Below, piece after piece: positions 46,442 to 55,689 of a DNA stretch of 64,000 nt. Source of the DNA: Lysobacter auxotrophicus (lineage in GTDB: Bacteria; Pseudomonadota; Gammaproteobacteria; Xanthomonadales; Xanthomonadaceae); NCBI RefSeq assembly GCF_027924565.1, contig NZ_AP027041.1:2356001-2420000 (forward strand). The letters run 5' to 3'. Positions within the stretch are counted from its first letter, which is position 1, and the number at the start of each line of letters is the position of its first letter. A program made the position numbers and the translations under genes. The notes below the pieces were generated by a model that saw nothing but the letters and a program-made list of their open reading frames with translations, ran no database searches and had not been told where the DNA came from.

Positions 46442-47461
46442 GTGACAGCCTTGCACCAGTTGGAAATCGAAGAGACCGAACTCGTCCAGCACTATCTGGC
46501 GGTAGACCCGGTGACAGCTATTGCCGTGACGAACGGCGCGCTGGATATCGCAATCAAACTGAAGAGCCTGTTCGGCTCGCGACGCGACAATGCAGAAACC
46601 AAGAAGATGCTTGGCATTCTCATCAAGCAGAATGCCAAGATCATCAGCCAGTTGAACCAGGTCCTGGCGATCCTCAACAACCTCGGCGTCATCGTGCAGC
46701 AGGCGGTTCGCACTGAGCTGGCGACGTTCCTGAAGGACGGCATCAGCGCTGACCTGCTGAGCTTCTACGAGACGTATGCCGTCGACGTAGAGCACCCCGA
46801 ACTGGACAAGGAAGTGAGGAGCAGATACGAAGCGATTTTGCCGACCTTCGTGCGCGGCGGCCGCCAGTTCACGCTGAGCGATACGTACGGGTTCGGGCAC
46901 TTCCACACCGTGGGCCTCGCCATGGTGATGGAGGACTGGATCCGCGAGCGGCTGGGTCAGCACATCACGTTCCGCACGCAGGCGATGAACACCTACATCG
47001 CGTACCTCGAACGCGTAATCGATCCGAGCGAACCGGGCTCGGTTGGGGCGCAGCTGGCAGTTGCAGACGCACAGATCGCGAGACTCTCTGCCCTGCTGGA
47101 CGCCGCAGACGCAAAAGTCAGAGCCGGCTTCACCTTGAAGGGGCGTGTGCGCTGGAAGACAGATGGGGGCTGGGACATCGAGCTAACGACCTTCCACACC
47201 GCGAAGGGCGACCGTGTGACAGGTTACAGCGTGCATTCCGAAGAGAAGGAAACGGCCCGCGAAAGAAATAACCCGCACCTGGCAGAACGCGTCGCGGGAG
47301 CGGACCCCATCGACAATGGCGACAAGTCGGTGCAGGGCCGCGTCGCGTACTGGAACGCTATTCGCGCTGCGTTGGCGATTGCGGAGAACGATCGCCGCAT
47401 CCTACTGACCTCGATTGCGGGTGCGAACAAGTACATCGAGTATGGGCGGCAGGTCGGCTAA
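46442..47461 (+). CDS. hypothetical protein, 339 aa
   Basis: Start GTG 46442 after GGGGGATGT. Soluble protein without signal peptide. An N-terminal helix-rich region with a possible coiled coil (about 45-95, TKKMLGILIKQNAKIISQLN then NNLGVIVQQ) and a central part with DTYGFGHFHTVGLAMVMED. A beta-rich stretch at about 225-270 (LKGRVRWKTDGGWDIEL). Not recognised as any family. It sits between DUF2235 and the phage Ogr-like gene, so an effector-related or phage-cargo role is only a guess. Confidence 0.6.
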   Translation: MTALHQLEIEETELVQHYLAVDPVTAIAVTNGALDIAIKLKSLFGSRRDNAETKKMLGILIKQNAKIISQLNQVLAILNNLGVIVQQAVRTELATFLKDGISADLLSFYETYAVDVEHPELDKEVRSRYEAILPTFVRGGRQFTLSDTYGFGHFHTVGLAMVMEDWIRERLGQHITFRTQAMNTYIAYLERVIDPSEPGSVGAQLAVADAQIARLSALLDAADAKVRAGFTLKGRVRWKTDGGWDIELTTFHTAKGDRVTGYSVHSEEKETARERNNPHLAERVAGADPIDNGDKSVQGRVAYWNAIRAALAIAENDRRILLTSIAGANKYIEYGRQVG

Positions 47462-47529
47462 CCGGGCTTCGCTGCCAGGCGGCCGCTAAGCGGCCGCCTG
47501 CAACACTCTCCGATGCAGCACGGAACGCC

Positions 47530-47860
47530 TTACCTTGTGAGCCAAAAGCACTCGACTTCTCCCAGACTATCTACGAGTGCCCGAAAGGCCGGGCTCCTCG
47601 CGCAGATCTCACTAACTCGCGACCTGTGCAAGAGACCAGGACCTGCAGCTGCCTTGTTATACGTTCTCATGTACTTCTTGACGACCGATACGCCATTGCA
47701 ACCGTCCACACATTGCATGAGGGTTTGCCCGGGCCACACGTCGGGATCGGCGATCATCCAGTTCTCGACCATTCGATCAGCAACTCCCACCACAAGCTGA
47801 TCGTGGACACCCTCGCTTCGCAAGCTTTCAGCAATCGCACGCCCGAAAGACTCGGCGCGG
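47530..47860 (-). pseudogene. DUF4276-like fragment
   Basis: Minus-strand frame with RAESFGRAIAESLRSEG, VADRMVENWMIADPDVW, and YNKAAAGPGLLHRSRVSEI resembles the C-terminal half of DUF4276 proteins (ENWxxAD and the late RSxxAxxxPAF region). The N-terminal half is missing where the Ogr-like gene begins on the other strand, so it is truncated. DUF4276 proteins are found beside abortive-infection type ATPases, but no partner is nearby. Confidence 0.55.
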
Positions 47861-47871
47861 GAGCAGGCGGC

Positions 47872-48228
47872 ATGACCCGCGTCGTCACCATGACCTGCCC
47901 CGCCTGCCATACGCCGGGCCGCATCCGTTCCTCCGCGCCGGTCACGAAGTGCGTGCGTGTGCAGTACTTCATCTGCCGCAGGCTCGGCTGCGGCTGCCAG
48001 TGGAAGGTGCTGGCGGAGTCGGTGGCGATCCTGACGCCCAGCGCGCTGCCCTTCGTCGCCGAGGCGCTGCCGGACATGGACGAAGGCGAGCGCATCGCGG
48101 TCTTCGTGAACCAGAAGCGCGCCATCACGCCCCGCAAGCGCACCTCTTCGCGCCGCCGTCTTAGCGGCTTAGGCCCGCTTCCATCCACCTTTCCCACCCC
48201 TCGGCCGCTTCGGCCGGGCACGGACTAA
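47872..48228 (+). CDS. Ogr/Delta-like phage late-gene activator
   Basis: 118 aa. The zinc-binding domain of P2 Ogr is present: MTCPACH (Cys9, Cys12), then VQYFICRRLGCGC (Cys35 and Cys40), with the usual K-x-V-R-x-x-Y-F-x-C arrangement. Ogr and Delta recruit RNA polymerase to late phage promoters. The C-terminus is longer than P2 Ogr (72 aa) and becomes Arg/Ser/Pro-rich, perhaps run-on after decay. GGAGCAGG precedes ATG 47872. In P2 the order is D then ogr then attR; here the gene is next to the tRNA-Ser at the island's right end. Confidence 0.8.
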   Translation: MTRVVTMTCPACHTPGRIRSSAPVTKCVRVQYFICRRLGCGCQWKVLAESVAILTPSALPFVAEALPDMDEGERIAVFVNQKRAITPRKRTSSRRRLSGLGPLPSTFPTPRPLRPGTD

Positions 48229-48340
48229 CTTTGCCAGTCGGTGATGTCCTCTGCAGACACTTGGGAATCGAATCTGAAGCTCATCGCCGTCTCCCTCGTC
48301 GACGCATCAGTTAGGGCATGCTTAAGTCGCGGAACTCAAT

Positions 48341-48380
48341 GCCCGGACCAAACGAACAATGCCCGGACCAAACGAACAAT
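48341..48380. repeat. 20-bp perfect tandem duplication
   Basis: GCCCGGACCAAACGAACAAT occurs twice head to tail, 32 bp from the 3' end of tRNA-Ser. It may belong to the right attachment region of the prophage, but no copy was found at the left end. Confidence 0.85.
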
Positions 48381-48411
48381 GATCGACGGGCCACTGTAGC
48401 GCGGCCGCATT

Positions 48412-48501
48412 TGGCGGAAGAGGTGGGATTCGAACCCACGAGGGAGTTTCCTCCCTGACGGTTTTCAAGACCGTTGCAATCGACCACTCTGCCACTCTTC
48501 C
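48412..48501 (-). tRNA. tRNA-Ser(UGA)
   Basis: 90-nt gene with encoded CCA. Acceptor stem GGAAGAG/CTCTTCC with G discriminator, long variable arm (GGGAGGAAACTCCC), T-loop GTTCGAATC and anticodon TGA in the loop CTTGAAAA. The minus-strand 3' end faces the island, a common integration site for prophages. Confidence 0.95.
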
Positions 48502-48657
48502 GATCGGCGGACGCACTTCAAGCTAACGAACGCTAAATGAAATTGGTAATTTCAAATGCCTTAATTCGGCCATCTCTCCGTATCGGCTGTCGCGTTCGAC
48601 GCCGCCTTGCGCGGCGACCGCGATTCCGTGACGGGAATCGGCGGGCCGCCTGAAACG

Positions 48658-48684
48658 ATGCGGCCCGCGTGGTGCGGGCCGCAT
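48658..48684 (-). terminator. terminator of the LysR gene
   Basis: Stem ATGCGGCCCGC/GCGGGCCGCAT with a 5-base loop, directly after the LysR stop (48689 on minus). Confidence 0.75.
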
Positions 48685-48688
48685 TCTC

Positions 48689-49708
48689 TCATGCCTCGGT
48701 CACGATGCGGGGTGCCGGTGCGGGCGGCGCGGCGGGAGAAAGCTTCGCCACGTCCTCCGGGCACGGTTTGCCCTTGATCTCGCTGCACTGCAGGCGCGCG
48801 GATTCCACCAGCCCCGGGGCCTTCTCGGCGATGAAGTCGATGAAGACGCGCACCGCCGGCAGCAGGCCGCGGCGCGAGGCGAACACGGCATGGAAGATGC
48901 CCTGCGGCAGGCGCCAGTCGGGCAGCACGACTTCCAGCTCGCCGCGGCGCACGGCTTCGGCGCAGATCGTTTCCGGCAGCAGCGTGATGCCGACGCCCTG
49001 CTGCGCCAGCTGCATCAGCATCGGGAAATCGAAGCCCATCACGCGCGGCTTGAGCTCCACGCGGCGCACGTCGCCATCGGGACCATGAAGCTCCCAGCGC
49101 TGACGGGCGTCGTCCTCGCTCATGCTGAGGGTCACGTGGTCGGACAGTTCGTCCGGATTCTTCGGGCGGCCCATGCGCTTGAGGTAATCGGGGCTGGCGA
49201 CCAGCAGCTCCTGGATCTGTCCGAAGCTGCGCATCACCAGGCTGCCGTCGTCGTCGAGCTTGGAACGCACGCGCAGGGCGACGTCGATGCCTTCGTTGAT
49301 GATGTCGACGCGGCGGTTGCTCACCAGCAGCTGCACGCGCACCTGCGGGAAGCGCGCGAGGAACTCCGGCAGCAGCTTGGGCATCTGCTGCTGCGCCATC
49401 CCGACCGGCACGCTGACGCGGATCACGCCGCGCGGCTCGGCGCTGAGGCGATCGACCACCTCATGCGCGGCCTGCGCCTCGGCCAGCATCGACTGCGCAT
49501 GCCGATAGACGCTGTTGCCCACGTCGGTAACGGCGAAGCGGCGCGTGGATCGCTGCAGCAGGCGGACGCCAAGGTCCGTCTCCAGCTGGCTGATGCGACG
49601 GCTCAGGCGGGACTTCGGGATGCCGAGGGCGCGTTCGGCGGCGGCGAATCCGCCGTGCTCCACGACCATCGCGAAGTAGTAGAGGTCGTTCAGGTCCTGC
49701 ATGGCCAT
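48689..49708 (-). CDS. LysR-family regulator (azoreductase-linked)
   Basis: 339 aa. N-terminal winged HTH (about 6-65: LYYFAMVVEHGGFAAAERAL, IPKSRLSRRISQLE), then the periplasmic-binding-type effector domain (about 95-295). Divergent from the azoreductase gene (113 bp apart), the usual arrangement for a LysR regulator of an adjacent flavoenzyme. The family typically senses an aromatic or electrophilic compound. A Pro/Ala-rich tail follows the effector domain. ATG 49708 and 49702 are both possible. Confidence 0.9.
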   Translation of the reverse strand: MAMQDLNDLYYFAMVVEHGGFAAAERALGIPKSRLSRRISQLETDLGVRLLQRSTRRFAVTDVGNSVYRHAQSMLAEAQAAHEVVDRLSAEPRGVIRVSVPVGMAQQQMPKLLPEFLARFPQVRVQLLVSNRRVDIINEGIDVALRVRSKLDDDGSLVMRSFGQIQELLVASPDYLKRMGRPKNPDELSDHVTLSMSEDDARQRWELHGPDGDVRRVELKPRVMGFDFPMLMQLAQQGVGITLLPETICAEAVRRGELEVVLPDWRLPQGIFHAVFASRRGLLPAVRVFIDFIAEKAPGLVESARLQCSEIKGKPCPEDVAKLSPAAPPAPAPRIVTEA

Positions 49709-49821
49709 AATTCCAATTCCGGAACAGTTAGTGATAGTTGACCAGATTTATTCCATTACCGCAACGACCTAGATTGGTCCCCGAACCGGCATCCCGCCGA
49801 TTGTTCCATTCGAGGCCCATC

Positions 49822-50403
49822 ATGAAGCTCCTGCACCTGGATACCAGTGCCCTTGGCACCAACTCGGTCACCCGTGAACTGACCGCCGCCGTCGTGGCGC
49901 GCTGGCAGGACGCCGTGGGCGACCTCACCGTCGAGTACCGCGATCTCGACGCCGAACCCCTGCCCCACCTCACCGGCCGATCGCTGGCGAAGGCCGATCC
50001 GGCCCAGGCCGCGGCGGACGAAGCCACGCTCCAGCAGTTCCTGGATGCGGATGTAGTGGTGATCGGCGCGCCGTTTTACAACTTCAGCATCCCGTCGACC
50101 CTGAAGGCGTGGATCGACCGCGTGGCCGTGGCCGGTCGCACGTTCCGCTACACCGAGGCCGGTCCGGAAGGCCTGGCCGGCGGCAAGCAGGTGATCATCG
50201 TCAGCGGTCGCGGCGGCCAGTACGGCGATGCGAGCCCGGCGGACTTCCAGGAGGCCTACCTGCGCCAGGTGTTCGGTTTCATCGGCGTGACCGACCTTGA
50301 GATCGTCCGCGCCGAGGGCGTGGCGTACTCGCCGCAGCATCGCGCCGACGCGTTGGCCGCCGCGCACGCGTCCATCCGTTCGCCTCTTGCGAAGGCTGCC
50401 TGA
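49822..50403 (+). CDS. azoR: FMN-dependent NADH azoreductase (AzoR-like)
   Basis: 193-aa flavodoxin-fold enzyme that reduces azo compounds and quinones using NADH and FMN. Family positions: KLLHLDTSALGTNSVTREL (phosphate-binding loop), PFYNFSIPSTLKAWIDRV and IVSGRGGQYG, then the C-terminal VFGFIGVTDLEIVRAEG. Length matches AzoR (about 200 aa). Divergent LysR gene suggests induction by its substrate or by electrophilic stress. Confidence 0.92.
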   Translation: MKLLHLDTSALGTNSVTRELTAAVVARWQDAVGDLTVEYRDLDAEPLPHLTGRSLAKADPAQAAADEATLQQFLDADVVVIGAPFYNFSIPSTLKAWIDRVAVAGRTFRYTEAGPEGLAGGKQVIIVSGRGGQYGDASPADFQEAYLRQVFGFIGVTDLEIVRAEGVAYSPQHRADALAAAHASIRSPLAKAA

Positions 50404-50461
50404 CCGGCAGCCAGCGCAACGCGCGCCGGCCCACCCCTCCCCGCTTGAGCCGGTAAACGCG

Positions 50462-50491
50462 AACGGGCCCGCAATGCGGGCCCGTTTTTTT
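50462..50491 (+). terminator. rho-independent terminator after azoR
   Basis: Stem AACGGGCCCGC/GCGGGCCCGTT around a short loop, followed by a run of seven Ts. Confidence 0.95.
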
Positions 50492-50492
50492 G

Positions 50493-50675
50493 ACCCCCTG
50501 TCCCCTCGGGAGAGGGGTTGGGGTGACGGGTAACGCAGGGGTAGCTTCGAACCACCACTGCAGTGAGGCACAGACGGTTCGCCGTTACGGCTTCGTTGCC
50601 CCTCATCCGCCCTGCGGGCACCTTCTCAGCTCTGCACTCCCTTCGGTCGCCGAAGGGAGAAGGGAAGAGCCATCG
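50493..50675. repeat. intergenic repeats before serS
   Basis: Between azoR and serS: words such as CCCCTCGGGAGAGGGGTTGGGG (about 50503-50524) and CCCTCATCCGCCCTGCGGGC with CTTCGGTCGCCGAAGGG (about 50600-50660), which look like intergenic palindromic repeats typical of the group. Confidence 0.5.
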
Positions 50676-52022
<1,347 letters not shown>

Positions 52023-52106
52023 TCAGCGCGACGGATTGCCGAAACGTTCACTTCCTGAAGGGCCGGCGTGGGCAGAATCGGTGAACGATCCCCTACCGGT
52101 TCACGC

Positions 52107-52757
52107 ATGTCGACACCCGCTCCCGCGCCGCATCGCCCCGCCTTCGACTTCGCCCGCTGGCTGCCGGCGGGGCGCTCGTTCCTGTGGGTGCTGCTCGCCT
52201 TCGTGATCGGTCTGGTGCTGTTCGCGGTGGTACTGTCGATCGGCCGCAAGGACGACGATGCGCTGTTCCGCGTCGGCACGCCGCCAACCGCCGATGCGCC
52301 GACCTACAACCCGCTGCCCGCGCCGCTGCCGGCCGGGCGCGACAACGCCAGCGGCATGGGCGCGGCGCCGGCGCAGGCGCCGACGGACCAGGAAGAACGC
52401 CCGCGGCTGGTCGAAACGCGCCCGGCCGCACCGCCACCGTCGATGCCGCAGCCCGCCGCGCCGGCGCCGAGCGGGCCCGCTTCGCGTCCCGAACCGATCG
52501 CCGGGCAGACCCCGGCGCCGCGCTATCCGACCCAGTCGCTGCGTCGAGGCGAAAGCGGCACGGTCATGGTGCGGGCGCAGATCGGCCCGGATGGCGTGCC
52601 CGGCAGCGTCGAGGTCGCCAACGGCAGCGGCTCGCGCTACCTGGATCGCGCAGCAGTGGACGCGGTCAAGCGCTGGCGCTTCCGCCCCGCGACACAGGGC
52701 GGTCAGCCGACCACGGGAACGGTGATGGTGCCCATCGAGTTCCAGGCGCAGCGCTGA
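52107..52757 (+). CDS. TonB-like energy transducer
   Basis: 216 aa: N-terminal membrane helix at about 24-47 (FLWVLLAFVIGLVLFAVVL), then a Pro/Ala-rich periplasmic stalk with PAPxP words (about 55-140), then a TonB C-terminal domain (PAPRYPTQSLRRGESGTVMV, DGVPGSVEVANGSG, DRAAVDAVKRWRFRP). All three TonB parts are present, so it may energise an outer-membrane receptor with ExbBD located elsewhere. The start MSTPAPAP (52107) is preferred because the frame upstream lacks protein character. Confidence 0.85.
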   Translation: MSTPAPAPHRPAFDFARWLPAGRSFLWVLLAFVIGLVLFAVVLSIGRKDDDALFRVGTPPTADAPTYNPLPAPLPAGRDNASGMGAAPAQAPTDQEERPRLVETRPAAPPPSMPQPAAPAPSGPASRPEPIAGQTPAPRYPTQSLRRGESGTVMVRAQIGPDGVPGSVEVANGSGSRYLDRAAVDAVKRWRFRPATQGGQPTTGTVMVPIEFQAQR

Positions 52758-52786
52758 GGCGCGCTGCGAGTTACCCGCGACGAGGC

Positions 52787-54235
52787 TCAGCCTTCGCGGG
52801 CGCGGCGTTCGCGGATCAGCCCGTACGCCATGCAGCAGCCGAACAGCAGGCCGAGCGGCGCACGGACGTACTCGAAACGCCACAGCAGCGAGTCGAAGTT
52901 GTTGGCGATCAGCACGATGCCCACGCACCCGGCGAGCCCCCAGAAGCTGGCGGTCGACACGATGCCGGTGCGCCAGGCCAGCCAGAGTTCGCGCATGAGC
53001 ATGGCGAACACGGCGAACAGCAGCGCCGCGCCGATCACGCCGAGGCCGACCAGCGCGTCGAGATAGGCGTTGTGCAGATGCACGAACTGCTCGCCGCCGG
53101 TGGGCAGGTGCGCACGCTCGATCAGGAGCGGAATGGTGTCCAGCCCCCAGCCGAACCACGGCCGTTCCTGGAAGCGCTCTACGCCCATCCGGTAGATCAG
53201 CATGCGGATGCCGACCGCCTTGTTGCCCGGAATGGCGGTGTCGAGGCCGTCGATCTCAGTGGGTAGAGCCCGTGGATCGGCGGCGGGCGTGGGCGCAACG
53301 GCGTTGGCCGGCGGGGCGTCAGCCGCGGCCGGCGCGGGCGGAAGCGTCGCCGGTGCCTCGTGCGGACGGGGTGCCGTTCTGTCCGAAACCAGCGCCTCCA
53401 CCCACGACGGCACCAGCTGATCGGCCCCGTCGAAGCGCAACGCGAAGATGCGATGGGCCGCCGTCAGCAGCAGCACGCAGACCAGCAACGCCAGCAGGAT
53501 CGGCTGCCACGGCAGCGGTCGCCGACGCCGTCCCCGCGTCAGCGCATAGCCGATGATCGCCAGCGGGACGGCGACCAGGAACGACAGCCACGCGCCGCGC
53601 GACTGCGAGAACAGCAGCACGCAGAAGCAGCCCGCGAACGCCAGCAGCGCCAGCACCAGCAGCCACGTGCGGCGCGGCCCGGTGGGGTAATCGCGCCAGA
53701 TGCCGATCAGCAGGCACAGGGTGAGCCATCCGCCGACGGCGGCGATCATGCCGCTGAGGTTCTGCGAGATGCCGAAGCGCGGACGGATCTCGCCCGCCCA
53801 GATGCCCGGCATGTCGCTCCAGGGCATGTGGTACAGCACGGCCGCCAGCAGGCCGAGGACCAGCACGCCGAGCAGCTTGGGAATCGCGCGCGGGTTCACC
53901 GACATCCACCAGCCGATGACGCAGGTCTGGAACCCCAGCCGCAGCAGCTTGGCCACCACGGTGAGCTGGTTGGACCAGCGCACCTCCGGCAGCAGCCAGG
54001 CGATGTACGCCGCATGCACGATCAGGAATGCCGCGAGCACGCCGAGCAGGCGCACCGCCGGATGCGCCGCCAGCTCGCGCCAGGGCCGCGCGCCGGCGAA
54101 CGCCATGGCGATCATCGCCACGAACGTGCCGTACTCCGGATGCATGTTCGGGACGTGCCGCCCGAGGTCGTTGATGGCGAAGAACGCCTGGAAGGCGACG
54201 CCGGCCAGCGCGATCCATGCAAGCCGCTTCGACAC
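52787..54235 (-). CDS. O-antigen ligase family (Wzy_C) membrane protein
   Basis: 482 aa with ten or more hydrophobic segments, and a long periplasmic loop (about 290-390, Ala/Pro-rich, then RMGVERFQERPWFGWGLD) carrying the Wzy_C pattern; HLHNAYLDALVGLGVIGAALL is the usual signature following it. The family transfers glycans to lipid A-core or to proteins, or ligates polysaccharides. GTG 54235 is chosen for its GGAGGAG site; the frame extends to GTG 54316. It is downstream of aroA on the same strand (126 bp), possibly read from the aro operon. Confidence 0.82.
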   Translation of the reverse strand: MSKRLAWIALAGVAFQAFFAINDLGRHVPNMHPEYGTFVAMIAMAFAGARPWRELAAHPAVRLLGVLAAFLIVHAAYIAWLLPEVRWSNQLTVVAKLLRLGFQTCVIGWWMSVNPRAIPKLLGVLVLGLLAAVLYHMPWSDMPGIWAGEIRPRFGISQNLSGMIAAVGGWLTLCLLIGIWRDYPTGPRRTWLLVLALLAFAGCFCVLLFSQSRGAWLSFLVAVPLAIIGYALTRGRRRRPLPWQPILLALLVCVLLLTAAHRIFALRFDGADQLVPSWVEALVSDRTAPRPHEAPATLPPAPAAADAPPANAVAPTPAADPRALPTEIDGLDTAIPGNKAVGIRMLIYRMGVERFQERPWFGWGLDTIPLLIERAHLPTGGEQFVHLHNAYLDALVGLGVIGAALLFAVFAMLMRELWLAWRTGIVSTASFWGLAGCVGIVLIANNFDSLLWRFEYVRAPLGLLFGCCMAYGLIRERRAREG

Positions 54236-54360
54236 GCCCAGCTCCTCCGGGGTGGCGAGGATCGGGGTTCGACCGCCGAAAGTCTGGCGTGCGTCGGGGT
54301 CGGTGGCGGGATGCACTGGTTCGTGGAATTCGCGGGGAAACGGCAGGCGGTGAGTCTAAG

Positions 54361-55689
54361 TCACGCGCCCGCGGCCAGCCAGATACCGCTATCACGGGCC
54401 AGCGAATCGAAGCCCGGGAACGAGGTGGCGACGTTGGCGACATCGTCGATGCGCACCTCGCCCGACGCCCGCTGCGCGGCCACCGCGAAACTCATCGCGA
54501 TGCGGTGGTCGCCATGGCTGTCGACGGCGCCGCCACGCAACGCCCCCGGCACGATGGTCGCGCCGTCGGGATGCTCGTCCACTTCGATCCCCAACGCCCG
54601 CAGGCCCTGCGCCATTGTCGCGATGCGGTCGGACTCCTTGACCCGCAGCTCCGCCGCATCGCGAATGGTCGTCGTGCCCTGCGCGCACGCGGCGGCGACG
54701 AACAGCGCGGGGAACTCGTCGATCATGTCCGGCGCGAGTTCGCCATCCACTTCGATGCCGTGCAGCGGCGCGTGGCGCACAACCAGATCGGCGACCGGCT
54801 CGCCGCCCTGCTCGGTCGCGTTCTCCTCGCGGATGTCGGCGCCCATGCGGCGAAGCGCGGTGAGCAGGCCGGTACGGCGCGGGTTCATGCCCACGGCCTG
54901 CAAGCGCAGCTCCGAGCCCGGCACGATGCTCGCGGCGACGAGGAAGAACGCCGCCGACGAGAAGTCGGCCGGCACGTTGACGTCCGTCGCGCGCAGGCGA
55001 CCGCCGCCGGCGAGCTTGGCGTAACCGGGCGAGAACTCGATCGGCCAGCCGAACGCGGCGAGCATGCGCTCGGTGTAATCGCGCGTGGGATGCGGCTCGC
55101 GCACCACCGTGTCGCCCTTCGCGTAGAGACCGGCGAGCAGCAGCGCGGATTTCACCTGCGCGCTGGCGACCGGCAGCGTGTAGTCGATACCGACCAGCGC
55201 CTGCGCGCCATGGATGCGCAACGGCGGCAGACCGCCCTCCTCCGCCTCGATGCGCGCGCCCATCAACGAGAGCGGATCGATCACGCGGCGCATCGGCCGC
55301 TTCGACAGCGAGGCGTCGCCGATGAGCGTGCTGTCGAACGCCTGCCCCGCGAGCGCGCCGGCGAGCAGGCGCATGCCGGTGCCGGCGTTGCCGCAGTCCA
55401 GCGGCGAAGGGCTGGCGCGCAGTCCGTGCAGGCCGACGCCATGCACGATGCGCTCGCTCGCGCTCGGCGTTTCGATGCGCACGCCGAGCTGTTCGAACAC
55501 GCGGGCCGTTGCGCGCGTGTCTTCGCCCTCGAGGAAACCGCGCACGTGCGTGATGCCGTCGGCGAGCGCGCCGAGCATCACCGCGCGATGCGACACCGAC
55601 TTGTCGCCCGGCACGCGGATGCTGCCGCGCAGGGGTTGCCCGGCGCGCGCGATCCAGTGCTGCGCCGCGCTCGTGTCCTGGCCGCTCAT
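54361..55689 (-). CDS. aroA: 3-phosphoshikimate 1-carboxyvinyltransferase (EPSP synthase)
   Basis: 442-aa enzyme making 5-enolpyruvylshikimate-3-phosphate in the shikimate pathway. Signature blocks: RVPGDKSVSHRAVMLGAL (phosphate-binding), LDCGNAGTGMRLLAGAL, and the late ELRVKESDRIATMAQGL and HGDHRIAMSFAVAA. The GDKSxSHR form is closer to the Agrobacterium-type than to the E. coli NPGSKSVSNR-type. ATG 55689 overlaps the hisC stop by four bases (ATGA), so the genes are coupled. Confidence 0.95.
   Translation of the reverse strand: MSGQDTSAAQHWIARAGQPLRGSIRVPGDKSVSHRAVMLGALADGITHVRGFLEGEDTRATARVFEQLGVRIETPSASERIVHGVGLHGLRASPSPLDCGNAGTGMRLLAGALAGQAFDSTLIGDASLSKRPMRRVIDPLSLMGARIEAEEGGLPPLRIHGAQALVGIDYTLPVASAQVKSALLLAGLYAKGDTVVREPHPTRDYTERMLAAFGWPIEFSPGYAKLAGGGRLRATDVNVPADFSSAAFFLVAASIVPGSELRLQAVGMNPRRTGLLTALRRMGADIREENATEQGGEPVADLVVRHAPLHGIEVDGELAPDMIDEFPALFVAAACAQGTTTIRDAAELRVKESDRIATMAQGLRALGIEVDEHPDGATIVPGALRGGAVDSHGDHRIAMSFAVAAQRASGEVRIDDVANVATSFPGFDSLARDSGIWLAAGA

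Noticed and set aside
37091-48400. Insertion sequences or transposases in the island
   Set aside because: No transposase motif or terminal inverted repeats were recognised; decay is of phage genes only.
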